In this document: positions 1 through 7,526 of the stretch, piece after piece
How the letters are laid out: each line of letters starts with the position of its first letter
Position numbering within the stretch: position 1 is the stretch's first letter
Source of the DNA: Coemansia sp. RSA 1804
Lineage: Eukaryota; Kickxellomycota; Kickxellomycetes; Kickxellales; Kickxellaceae
Assembly: GCA_027578815.1 (NCBI GenBank)
Contig: JANBTH010000665.1
Location: forward strand, 1-12,927
DNA length: 12,927 nucleotides
Direction of reading: 5' to 3'
Translations under genes and position numbers: made by a program
Notes under the pieces: generated by a model
What the model saw: the letters and a program-made list of their open reading frames with translations, nothing else
The model's database searches: none
What the model was told of the DNA's origin: nothing

Positions 1-355
1 TCTGGCGAATTTAGCTCTGCTGTTTTCTCCAATCTCAATTCGCACCTTATCACCCGCCCTTCTCGTTGTACTTTTTTTCTCTTCTTACATACTTGCAGTA
101 TCTTCCGTCCATCGAGGAACTAGAAGACCAGAGAAAAAGACTTTTTCCGATTCCAGTCGTCTTTCTTTCTCCGTCTACCTTATCCATTGTCTTTATTCTT
201 CTTTTCTCTTTGCTGCTCCAGCCACCTGACAAAAACTGCACTCACAAACACACAGCAGCACAGGCAACAGACGGACCGCATACACGACTCTTCTCTTTCT
301 TCTCCTTCTTCTCGCTTACCTTTTCTCCCTTTTTATTGCACACAGTCCACGCACA
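1..355 (+). promoter_or_regulatory. Pyrimidine-rich upstream region and leader of the Fpk1-like kinase gene
   Basis: No gene is seen here. The plus strand is strongly C/T-rich, especially at 60-90, 160-215 and 285-340, which resembles the pyrimidine tracts that often lie just upstream of fungal transcription and translation starts. No ATG occurs on the plus strand before the one at 356, so the leader holds no ATG-initiated upstream ORF. The stretch ending in TTGCAG at 93-98, preceded by a pyrimidine run, looks like a 3' splice site and could be the acceptor of a 5'-UTR intron, but no matching donor is visible inside the window. The transcription start cannot be placed from sequence alone. Confidence 0.5.
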
Positions 356-2752
356 ATGAGCGTAACCGAAGCGCCAGCCGCTATTGCCGTTCCTGCTCGC
401 GCATACACACAGGGCTCGGTTGGTCCCAGCTCGCACTTGTACTCACATCCTAAATCGGCAAATGCTGCCTACAACACATCGTCAACGTCGCTGGCTGCTA
501 CCGGCTCTGCAGTCGCGTCTACCGCCAGACTGCCTGGTCAGCTAAAGAAAGCCAGCTCTGCTGCTGGCGACATCCTCACATCAAGATTCACAAAGCCCGC
601 CGGCCCATCAGCTCTTGGAAAAGGCGGAAACCCGGGCGATGCATATACCATTAGTCTCAGCAACCACAGCGTGCGTAGTCTGCAGTCGGGCGTAAGCATG
701 GCCGACCGTGTAAGTCCATTTGGCGACAGCATGGAGAGCCCCGGCAGCGTTCGCAGCCAGTACACGTCCACAGTGTCCAGCAGCAGGCCACTGACACGCG
801 CCGGCATGTCAGCAATCCGTAGGACGTACTCGAGCAACTCGATGAAGGTGCAGAAGATTTCTGTTGGTCCAAAGAGCTTCACCAAGATAAAGCTGCTAGG
901 CAAAGGCGATGTTGGCAAGGTGTATCTTGTGCGGCAAAAGGACACTGGCAAGCTGTACGCGATGAAGGTGCTGTCAAAGGCCGAGATGATAAAGCGCAAC
1001 AAGATCAAGCGTGTGCTTGCTGAGCAAGAGATCCTGGCCACTGCAAACTTTCCGTTTATTGTCACACTGTACCACACCTTCCAGAGCGACGAGCGCCTGT
1101 ACTTTTGCATGGACTATTGTATAGGCGGCGAGTTCTTTCGGGTGCTGCAGTCGCGGCCTGGAAAGTGCCTTCCCGAGGAGGACGCAAAGTTCTATGCCGC
1201 AGAGGTCACATGCGCCTTGGAGTATCTGCATCTATCTGGATTCATTTATCGAGACCTGAAGCCCGAGAGTAAGTGTTTGGTTGTGCTTTAGGCACCTTTG
1301 GCATTTCTGCTGATGTTGATGTTGCTGCTGTTACTGTCGCCGTCATATTTTTCTTTTTTGCTGCAAAACCAGAATGTTTCACATCCATTGGGTGGGTAGA
1401 TGTTTCGTCATTTCAACGCCAATTCCAGGCTTTTCTATCTTACTAACGGCATGCCAAATAATCTACGGCAATTTCTACTGCCCTTTTTTCGCATTATAGA
1501 CATTTTGTTGCATGAAACCGGCCACATCATGCTGACGGACTTTGACCTTTCAAAACAGTCTGACCCGCCAGGAACGCCAGGCGTTCTCAAAAGCTCTTCG
1601 TTCTTTTATGTAAGTAGCCATGTCTTTAAAGTCTGACAGCGTAGGTCGAAATGGAGAAGGAGAGGGAGGGCGGAGAACAACCTCCTCCAAACAAGGAAGG
1701 CACATCTGAAAACGTCACAATACTTCTTGTGCTCTTTGTTTCATTCTTGCGCGCGTGTGTGTTTGTGGCGGAGAACAATACGTGGAACAACTGGCATGCG
1801 TTATTTCTTTATTCCCGCCCTTTCTTTTGCCATCTCTCCTCTCTCCCCTTTTGTGCTTATTGTTTGGAACCTCCAGAAAGGATCCAGTTGCAGACATTGA
1901 AGCACATGGATTATAGGAAGCGTATGCAACACACTCTACATGCCGTTGCTGTGTTTTTGTCCTCAGGTGTAGCACCAACTAATACTCATATGTTACATAT
2001 TCTTTTATTTAAACTACCTTTCTAATGTTGGTTTCTAGTCGCTGCCGTCGATCGACACACGCTCGTGCACAGCTGGGCTGCGTACCAACTCATTTGTGGG
2101 AACCGAAGAGTACATTGCGCCCGAGGTAATCAAGGGCGTTGGACACTCGAGCGCAGTCGACTGGTGGACGCTTGGGATTCTGATATTTGAGATGCTCTTT
2201 GGCAGCACGCCATTCAAGGGGTCCAACCGCAACGCTACATTCCGCAACATCCTCAAGTCTGACATAGTCTTCCCGCAGCCGCCAACACACCAGACGATCA
2301 CAGCAAACTGCAAGGCGCTTATCCGCCGGCTGCTGACAAAGAACGATAAGAAGCGGCTTGGATCGCGTGCGGGCGCCGCCGATGTCAAGCAGCAGACGTG
2401 GTTCAAGAACATTACGTGGGCTCTGCTGCGTAACCGCACACCGCCTATCCTGCCGCTTGCGGATCCGCAGAAGCAGCAGCTGCTGCAGTTTGCGCTGACA
2501 TACGAGCCGTCGCAGGACCAGCGGAAGCAGCACCGGTCGCACCACGGGCGCGACTCGATGTCGCTGGACATTGAGCGCGAGGACCTGTGGACGTCGGATC
2601 CGAACAGGAAGGGCGTCGATCCGTTCGAGAAGTTTGAGTCGATGACGATTCTGCACGACGGCGACGAGGACTACGGCCTGTTCATCCCAAAGGAGAACAG
2701 CTCGGATTCGAGGTGGACTGAGGGATCGTCCACCGCCGTGGAGCATGACTAG
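356..2752 (+). CDS. Fpk1/Kin82/Nrc-2-like AGC Ser/Thr protein kinase (three exons)
   Basis: Exons 356-1268, 1500-1609 and 2039-2752 join to a 578-residue protein. Residues 1-170 are Ser/Thr/Ala-rich and probably disordered. The kinase domain runs about 175-463: glycine loop LLGKGDVGKV (180-189), ATP-binding Lys204 in AMKVL, catalytic loop YRDLKPEN (298-305, Asp300), DFD in place of DFG (318-320), and APE at 368-370 after RTNSFVGTEEYIAPE. DFDLSK plus the long insert before SFVGTEEY is characteristic of the fungal Nrc-2/Fpk1 group, which phosphorylates P4-ATPase flippases at the plasma membrane to control lipid asymmetry and polarity. The C-terminal tail carries FEKFESM (537-543), a degenerate AGC hydrophobic motif without the usual aromatic end. 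The ATG at 356 is the first in the leader. Both splice junctions restore conserved motifs in frame. The family call is strong; which paralogue (Fpk1, Kin82, Ppk22) is not resolved. Confidence 0.9.
1269..1499 (+). other. Kinase gene intron 1 (231 bp, phase 1)
   Basis: The donor is GTAAGT at 1269, a perfect TACTAAC branch site lies at 1441-1447, and the acceptor is TTATAG ending at 1499, the first AG after the branch site. Splicing completes the Asn codon of RDLKPEN, with A from exon 1 and AC from exon 2. Unspliced RNA reads ESKCLVVL then stop, giving a protein cut off inside the catalytic loop. Confidence 0.9.
1610..2038 (+). other. Kinase gene intron 2 (429 bp, phase 0)
   Basis: The donor is GTAAGT at 1610 and the acceptor is TTTCTAG ending at 2038. 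An AACTAAT branch candidate at 1977-1983 has no AG between it and the acceptor; TTCTAAT near 2020-2025 is a closer alternative. Splicing joins residue Tyr341 to SLPSIDTRSC, the activation-segment sequence expected in Nrc-2-type kinases, so no hidden exon is needed. An open frame at 1651-2025 inside this intron has no recognisable similarity and is not counted as a gene. Confidence 0.85.
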
Positions 2753-3114
2753 TTTCTTGTATTCTGTGGAGGGGATTATTTCACAAATGAAGCACGCCAC
2801 GCCGCACAAACACCTATCTTTCCCTTTGCAAGACGTAACAGGAACCGCCTGCTGTTCTCTTCACAACCTTCCTCATGTCTTTTATATGCCCATTCCAATC
2901 CTTTCTTTGTCTCATCCATGTTTGCTATTACTACTATAAAAACATTCCTTCATTTTCTTCCAGCGAAAGGACATTGTATTTCGACACAGTTGTGTGCATG
3001 CAGCAAGAGACTTTATTTTTTTTACACAACACAGTACGAACTATCTCATTAGAAATCCTTCACTCTTCTCTGTCCAAAACCACATGCATTTCAGCTTGTC
3101 AGTCAGTCAGTCAG
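2753..3114. other. Convergent 3' intergenic region between kinase and adenylate kinase
   Basis: The region is AT-rich with pyrimidine-rich patches and holds the 3' UTRs of two genes that face each other. No gene or RNA is recognised. A TATAAAAA run near 2935-2942 could act in 3'-end formation of the kinase mRNA, but no firm polyadenylation signal can be assigned. The right edge is the GTCA tetranucleotide repeat. Confidence 0.4.
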
Positions 3115-3121
3115 TCAGTCA
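3098..3121. repeat. (GTCA)6 microsatellite overlapping a stop codon
   Basis: Six perfect copies of GTCA on the plus strand (TGAC on the minus strand) run through the last codon (GAC), the TGA stop and the start of the 3' UTR of the adenylate kinase gene. Since the unit is 4 bases, TGA recurs in every reading frame within 12 bases. Confidence 0.95.
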
Positions 3122-4305
3122 AAACGCTCGTCCAGATACGAGTGGATCTGCGGAAAGATGATGTCGGAGGTCTCTCCAGCAAACGATGCAAGGACACCCG
3201 CTGAGCGGTAGTACTGGAGAAGCGGCTCGGTCAGGCCGTGGTACTGCTCGAGACGGCGTCTGAAGGACTCTGGGTTGTCGTCAGGACGATGCTCCAGCGG
3301 CTCGCCAGTCACATCGTCGATGCCAGCGATTCTGGGCGGATTGTACGAGAGGTTGTACACGCGACCCGACGGCACGTGGACGTACCGCTCGACCACGCGC
3401 TGCAAGATAACGGACTCGGGGACCACCAGGTTGACAACAGCGTTGAGCGGCTGGTTGGTGGCAGCAAGCATGGCGTCCAGGCTTCTGGCCTGTGTGATGG
3501 TGCGCGGGAAGCCGTCCAGCAGCCAGTTGGTGCCCTCGATCGTGTCCAGCTCGTTGCGGATCAGCTCGACTATCACGTCGTCGCTGACCAGCGCCCCCTG
3601 TGCGACTGCGGCCTGCGCCTTCTTGCCCGCAGGCGTCTGCTCGGCTATGTTGCGTCGCAGGATGTCGCCGCTCGAGATTGCTGTTATGCCAAAATGCTTG
3701 CGTATGCGTGACGACTGGGTGCCCTTCCCAGCGCCCTACAACAGTAAATTAGACTTATAAAGATGGGGGGGGTTGTGAATACGGATGTGTTAGTGGATAT
3801 GCGTGTGTGTTTTTCAGTGTTGTTATCACAATCACGGTAATCGCAAGCTAGCCTGGCATTTCCTATTTCAAAATGCAAAAGAAAGGCTAAAAAGAAAGAG
3901 TCACAGGACAGGCCATGTTGCAAGAGATAAAAAAATCCGCAACGTGCATAATAATCGCAGACGCAATGACCCACACGCATACGAAGGAAAGCCTTAAATA
4001 TATGAGGAAATAAATACGCCTCGGTGGACAGGCCAAACGAGAGAAAGAATGGAGTATTAACAAGAACTTACAGGCGCGCCGAGAATCAGCATACGCAGCG
4101 GGATGCCGCTTCGGGGAACATGGCGAAGACGCGAGATGAGAGGGACAGAGTCGTCGGCAATGCTGCTGGCGTTCTGGGCAGTCGAGGTGGTTGATGAGAT
4201 GGAGCTCTGTCTCCTTTTGGATATCTGGGAGCCCTGCAACGGAAACTGCAAAGTCGAGGAGACGGAGGAGCCGCTGAGAGAGCGGGAGAATGTTCTGGGG
4301 AGCAT
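3115..4305 (-). CDS. Mitochondrial AK3-type adenylate kinase (GTP:AMP phosphotransferase), two exons
   Basis: Exon 1 (4305-4072) and exon 2 (3735-3115) give 284 residues. The product transfers phosphate between a nucleoside triphosphate (GTP in the AK3/Adk2 group) and AMP, most likely in the mitochondrial matrix. Residues 1-70 are rich in Ser and Arg with no acidic residue until Asp51, which fits a targeting presequence. The P-loop GAPGAGKGT is at 76-84, the AMP-binding SSGDILR at 99-105, and DGFPRT at 152-157. The LID region (about 195-232) begins RYVHVPSGRVYN and continues NPPRIAGIDDVTGEPL. It lacks the zinc cysteines of bacterial enzymes and matches eukaryotic AK3. The mature core is of normal family length; the N-terminal extension is long. 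ATG at 4303-4305 opens the frame. Met72 is a possible second start for a presequence-free form. AK2-type is less likely given the LID sequence and presequence. Confidence 0.9.
3736..4071 (-). other. Adenylate kinase gene intron (336 bp, phase 0)
   Basis: On the minus strand the donor GTAAGT starts at 4071 and the acceptor GTAG ends at 3736. CACTAAC at 3795-3789 is the best branch-site match (branch A at 3790, 54 bases from the acceptor). An AG in ATAAGT lies between them, so TCTAAT nearer the acceptor may be used instead. Splicing joins LILGAP to GAGKGTQ and so rebuilds the P-loop. Unspliced RNA reads GAPVSSC then stop. The intron contains eight consecutive C on the minus strand (3772-3765). 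Confidence 0.9.
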
Positions 4306-4777
4306 TAGCGGATAAAATAGATAAACAAGTACAAGAGTAATAATAATGATAATGGCAATAAATGGTATTGAAGGCTAAAAACTAGAAGAAGAAACAAAAA
4401 AAAAGTTGATAGAAAGAGAAGAGGAAAAAGCAGTCTCAAAAAATAAAAAAAAGTACGGGAAGAGGGGGGAAAACCCAAGCTTCGTTGTATGCAAGCGGGC
4501 GTTATCCGCCAATGCGCACACACCCGCCCTCCGTTGCTGTCGCATGAAAATGTCGGCTGACAACGCGCGGCCTTTTGTCACGAGGAAGGGGCGACGGAAG
4601 CCGGCTTTCTTTTTCACCACCTTTCGTACTCTATTCCAAGCAGCAGGAGGAAGGGAGCACCGCTTTTTTGTTTTTTCTTCTTCTTCCTTCCCGGGCCCGT
4701 GACGGCATTACTACGGCTAAGCAGTATTACATACAGCGCGCGCATACTTGCTGGCAAACGTTCCGTTCTGCGTCCAA
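4306..4777. promoter_or_regulatory. Divergent promoter region: adenylate kinase (-) and Sld7-like gene (+)
   Basis: No gene is seen. The left half (about 4370-4470) is purine-rich on the plus strand, so it is a pyrimidine-rich leader for the minus-strand adenylate kinase gene. The right half has a plus-strand pyrimidine stretch (about 4605-4695, with T runs and TTCTTCTTCTTCC) ahead of the plus-strand gene. The GC-rich patch CCCGGGCCCGTGACGG near 4689-4705 lies at the inner edge of the right leader. The two leaders are back to back, as expected for a bidirectional promoter. No consensus TATA box stands out. Confidence 0.5.
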
Positions 4778-5884
4778 ATGGAGGAGGAGATTCGGAGGAC
4801 CACACGCGCGCAGGCCGCAGACACGCTTGGAAGTAACCGCCCGGTGCCGCGCTGGACAGCACAAGTAGAGTTTCCCGACGCGACAGTCAATGCCATCGCC
4901 GGAATCGGACAGGCAGAGACGTCGCCAACACAGCAGCTGGATGCAAAGCTGCGGCTGCTGCAGCGCGTGCGATTAGAGTCGGTGCCGCCAGCGCTACTGT
5001 CGCCCACAGTGCTTGCGCTGTATATCAATGCAGGATCGGAGGCGTCGCAGCGATACGTGAATGGGCTTGTTAGGCGGCTGGCAGGCAGGCAGCGGGGCAG
5101 TGGCGGCAATGGCAGATGCGGCGTGGCGGTGTTTGCGCGACTAGAGGCCGCGGCAACGGGCGGAGCAGAGGTTGGGCTGGCGGACCCGTTTGCTTCGCCG
5201 CATTCTGCTGCAAAGACAGCGGACGCGGCAGTCTCGGCAGCGCGGCCGGCGTGGCACCCTGACAGCGGCAGCTCACACGCACTCGTCTACGTGTCTGGCA
5301 CACGGCTCGTTCTCCATCTGCTGGCATCGCATGCGCGTGGCGTCGAGCCGCTGGCGCTGGCGCTGGCGGTCCCTGCGAGCCCAGCGCACGGGCCGTCGGA
5401 CCATCGAGAGTGTCGCCTGTCCCGCGAACACGCGTTTATTGCGCGCCTGGAGGAGCTGCGACGCGCCGAGACTGCTCGCGCCCGCATCCAGCGCACGCTC
5501 TCTGCGGAGAACATCCTTCAGGCCTCGCGCACGGCGCGGAAGCGGCAGCGGCGCAGCGGCGTGATCACGATGGCCGACATCGAGCGTCTGGCAACGCTGG
5601 AGCCGATCGAAGAAGCCCAGAGCGACGATGCCAACGACGGCGCGCTGCCGACCGAGGACGGCTGCATCGAGGCCGCCAACAAGCGGCTTGCAAAACAACT
5701 TATCATTGCTGCGCTGAAGACCCGCGGCATTGCGCGCAACCACCCAGAATTCGCAGCCCTGTGGGGCCAGATCTACAGGAGCCTCAAGTTTGCTCTGCGG
5801 GAGAACATCTCCCGTCGCAAGCTTTCGATGCGCATCCTCAAGGCCGAGACAAACAAGCACGTCTCCTTCTATTGCTCCTCATAG
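4778..5884 (+). CDS. Putative Sld7/MTBP-family replication-initiation protein
   Basis: The 368-residue single-exon protein is Ala/Arg-rich. Residues 53-183 hold LRLLQRVRLESVPPALLSP, a segment ending RYVNGLVRRL, and HALVYVSGTRLVLHLL. This order (basic hydrophobic start, VP..LL, aligned YV/F helix, hydrophobic strand) resembles my recollection of the Sld7 N-terminal domain. A charged helix at 215-255 and a basic patch RKRQRRS (254-260) follow; the patch could be a nuclear localisation signal. Residues 296-366 (NKRLAKQLIIAALKTRGI, then HPEFAALWGQIYRSLKFALR, ending HVSFYC) fit the Sld7 C-terminal dimerisation domain. In yeast Sld7 binds Sld3 and helps load Cdc45 at origins; MTBP is its metazoan counterpart. 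The ATG at 4778 is the first in frame; the frame is open further upstream only from a TTG. The match is by eye, so treat the family as a hypothesis. Confidence 0.55.
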   Translation: MEEEIRRTTRAQAADTLGSNRPVPRWTAQVEFPDATVNAIAGIGQAETSPTQQLDAKLRLLQRVRLESVPPALLSPTVLALYINAGSEASQRYVNGLVRRLAGRQRGSGGNGRCGVAVFARLEAAATGGAEVGLADPFASPHSAAKTADAAVSAARPAWHPDSGSSHALVYVSGTRLVLHLLASHARGVEPLALALAVPASPAHGPSDHRECRLSREHAFIARLEELRRAETARARIQRTLSAENILQASRTARKRQRRSGVITMADIERLATLEPIEEAQSDDANDGALPTEDGCIEAANKRLAKQLIIAALKTRGIARNHPEFAALWGQIYRSLKFALRENISRRKLSMRILKAETNKHVSFYCSS

Positions 5885-5992
5885 CATTCCTCCCACTGCT
5901 TTCTTCTACTTTTTCCTGCGCAATAACACGATTGTATTGTTTGTAATCTACACAGTATGCAAACGACGCAAAGACGAACAAGAGGGGCTTTT
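5885..5992. other. Short convergent 3' spacer
   Basis: This 108-base AT-rich spacer separates the stop codons of two genes that face each other. It must serve both 3' ends, so overlapping 3' UTRs (antisense mRNA tails) are likely. No terminator-like hairpin or clear polyadenylation motif is seen. Confidence 0.4.
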
Positions 5993-6934
5993 TCAGCCGT
6001 ACAGCGCCTGGTATCCGTAGACGATGGAGAATATGATAAACAAGACACCGCCGGCAAACGAGACCTTCTTCACGGATATCCGCGACGCAAGCAGCCGGCC
6101 GCCAACGACAGCAACGCCCGTGCAGATGGTGTGGCCAAGAATAGTCCCGGCTGCCACGCCGTAGACGTTGCGTGCTGCGCCAAGCGCAATGGTTGCCAGC
6201 TGCGAGCGGTCGCCCCACTCGGCCAGAAACACAAGCACAAACGTCTCGACAAATATCGGCGACAAGAGCAGGCCCAGCAGGTTCTTGACCGGGCCCATCA
6301 TAGAACGGTTGCTGTGCACGCCTTCGCCAGCCGCCGCCGCCGCCGCCGCCGCTGCTCCGTGTGCTCCATCGCTGCCGCCGTCGTGGTCACCGACATTGAC
6401 GCTGAACGACTCATCGCGCTTCTCGCCGGCTTCCAGGTCGCCCTGCATTCTAGCGGCGTCCTTCTCGCCCAGCTCGCTCTCGACCTCCCGCATCTCCTTG
6501 CCTATCTCGCTGCCGTCCATGGCGCGCGCCTCCTGGAGCAGCTTGACACCAAACACAAGAAACATGGCCGCCGCCGCCACCGACACCCACTTCATCGGCA
6601 CAAACGTCACCACCGCGTGGCCCAGAAACGCCGAAAGTATCGACATCACCCAGAGCGCTGAGCACGACGCTATGAAGATTGTCGACCGCGGGTTGCTCAT
6701 TGCCAGGATTGCTGCTATCAGAAACGTCTTGTCGCCAATCTCCGACACGAATATCATCAGGATGGAGGCTACGAGCGAGTCCGGTGCTCCCATGCCGGCC
6801 GCAATTCCACTCGCCCCGTCCACTCCCGCGAGTCCTGCGCTCGCATACAGCGCGGTGTCGAGCGACGGCAGCTGGGGCGCCGCTGCCTGTGGGCCCAGCC
6901 TGGGTATTAATGCATAAGAGTTGATTTCGTCCAT
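5993..6934 (-). CDS. Gdt1/TMEM165 (UPF0016) family cation transporter
   Basis: The single-exon, 313-residue membrane protein carries both hallmark motifs of the family: EIGDKT (65-70) and EWGDRS (239-244), one in each half of an inverted-repeat fold. These acidic motifs line the ion path in a transporter that brings Mn2+ and Ca2+ into the Golgi lumen and so supports glycosylation. Hydrophobic segments lie at about 52-79, 84-110, 116-133, 225-250, 257-280 and 291-310, giving the usual six. The loop between the halves (about 135-215) is hydrophilic and holds nine alanines (194-202). The N-terminus before the first motif is Ala/Gly-rich without an obvious strong signal peptide. The ATG at 6932-6934 is chosen; the open frame continues upstream to 6982 only from a TTG. 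Length matches human TMEM165 and is slightly above yeast Gdt1. Tandem with, and downstream of, the Mak16 gene; no functional link is evident. Confidence 0.92.
   Translation of the reverse strand: MDEINSYALIPRLGPQAAAPQLPSLDTALYASAGLAGVDGASGIAAGMGAPDSLVASILMIFVSEIGDKTFLIAAILAMSNPRSTIFIASCSALWVMSILSAFLGHAVVTFVPMKWVSVAAAAMFLVFGVKLLQEARAMDGSEIGKEMREVESELGEKDAARMQGDLEAGEKRDESFSVNVGDHDGGSDGAHGAAAAAAAAAGEGVHSNRSMMGPVKNLLGLLLSPIFVETFVLVFLAEWGDRSQLATIALGAARNVYGVAAGTILGHTICTGVAVVGGRLLASRISVKKVSFAGGVLFIIFSIVYGYQALYG
6329..6355 (-). repeat. GCC/GCG-type triplet run encoding Ala9 in the Gdt1-like protein
   Basis: A trinucleotide run (GCC repeated on the plus strand, then GCT) encodes residues 194-202, all Ala, in the loop between the two transporter halves. 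It is likely a slippage-prone, length-variable spacer. Confidence 0.85.
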
Positions 6935-7526
6935 TTCTTCTTTTTCGTTTGTTTGTAGTTTGCTTGCTCGGGGTCTGAGCAAGAATGTGCAGAGGGGTTA
7001 GTGTTTTATACGGATACAGACAGACCAACAGAGGTGCCAGTTAAGAGTGCGGAATGAAGAGTTGCAATTAGGATTGAAGCGTGCAGTGCGGTTGGAAAAA
7101 GAAAAGAAACAAGAAAGCGACACAAAAGGAAGTAAAAGTCAACTAACTGGCTTGCCTAGAAGAAGAAAAAGGAAAGAAAAAACTGCACATGTGTGTGGGG
7201 AGAGCAGTGTTCATTTTTAGAACAAAAGTGAGCTTGCACGAAAATAGGAAAAAAAAAAGCAATGGGCATCAATCGCATACACACTCCTTCCCCAACAGAG
7301 CGCAGAAACCACAGTGTGGGAGGCAGGTGTCTATTCTCTCCGCCAATGGATTGGCAATGATGGAGCAAGCGCCAAGAGCAAAGACGGACCGGTCTCTTCT
7401 GTTCTGGACGGCATTTACAAAACGAATGTATTATAATGTTATTGTTATATGTATTGCCCTGCTGCATCACACGCACACAGGGGGGCACACGGAAAATAAA
7501 AAAGAACGAGCGAGCATTCACTCCTC
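6935..7526 (-). promoter_or_regulatory. Tandem intergenic region: Gdt1-like promoter and leader, Mak16 3' UTR
   Basis: No gene is recognised. On the minus strand TATAAAA occurs at 7010-7004, 70 bases upstream of the transporter ATG, and is a candidate TATA element or AT-rich leader motif. Farther upstream (about 7080-7260) the plus strand is purine-rich, so the transporter's coding strand is pyrimidine-rich, as for the other genes here. The part near 7420-7510 (TATTATAATGTTATTG and an A-rich run) probably belongs to the 3' end of the Mak16 mRNA. Open frames here (for example 7189-7560 plus, 7156-7530 minus) show no recognisable domain. Confidence 0.4.

Noticed and set aside
538..1110. 190-codon minus-strand frame opposite kinase exon 1
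   Set aside because: It is antisense to a conserved kinase coding region, has no recognisable domain, and codon structure is explained by the plus strand.
1651..2025. 124-codon plus-strand frame between kinase exons
   Set aside because: It lies wholly inside intron 2, which is fixed by GTAAGT, CTAAT and TAG and by the restored kinase sequence. It shows no recognisable motif.
6935..6982. 16-residue upstream extension of the Gdt1-like protein
   Set aside because: The extension starts at TTG. The ATG at 6934 is the first in frame, and nothing in the extension looks like a signal peptide.
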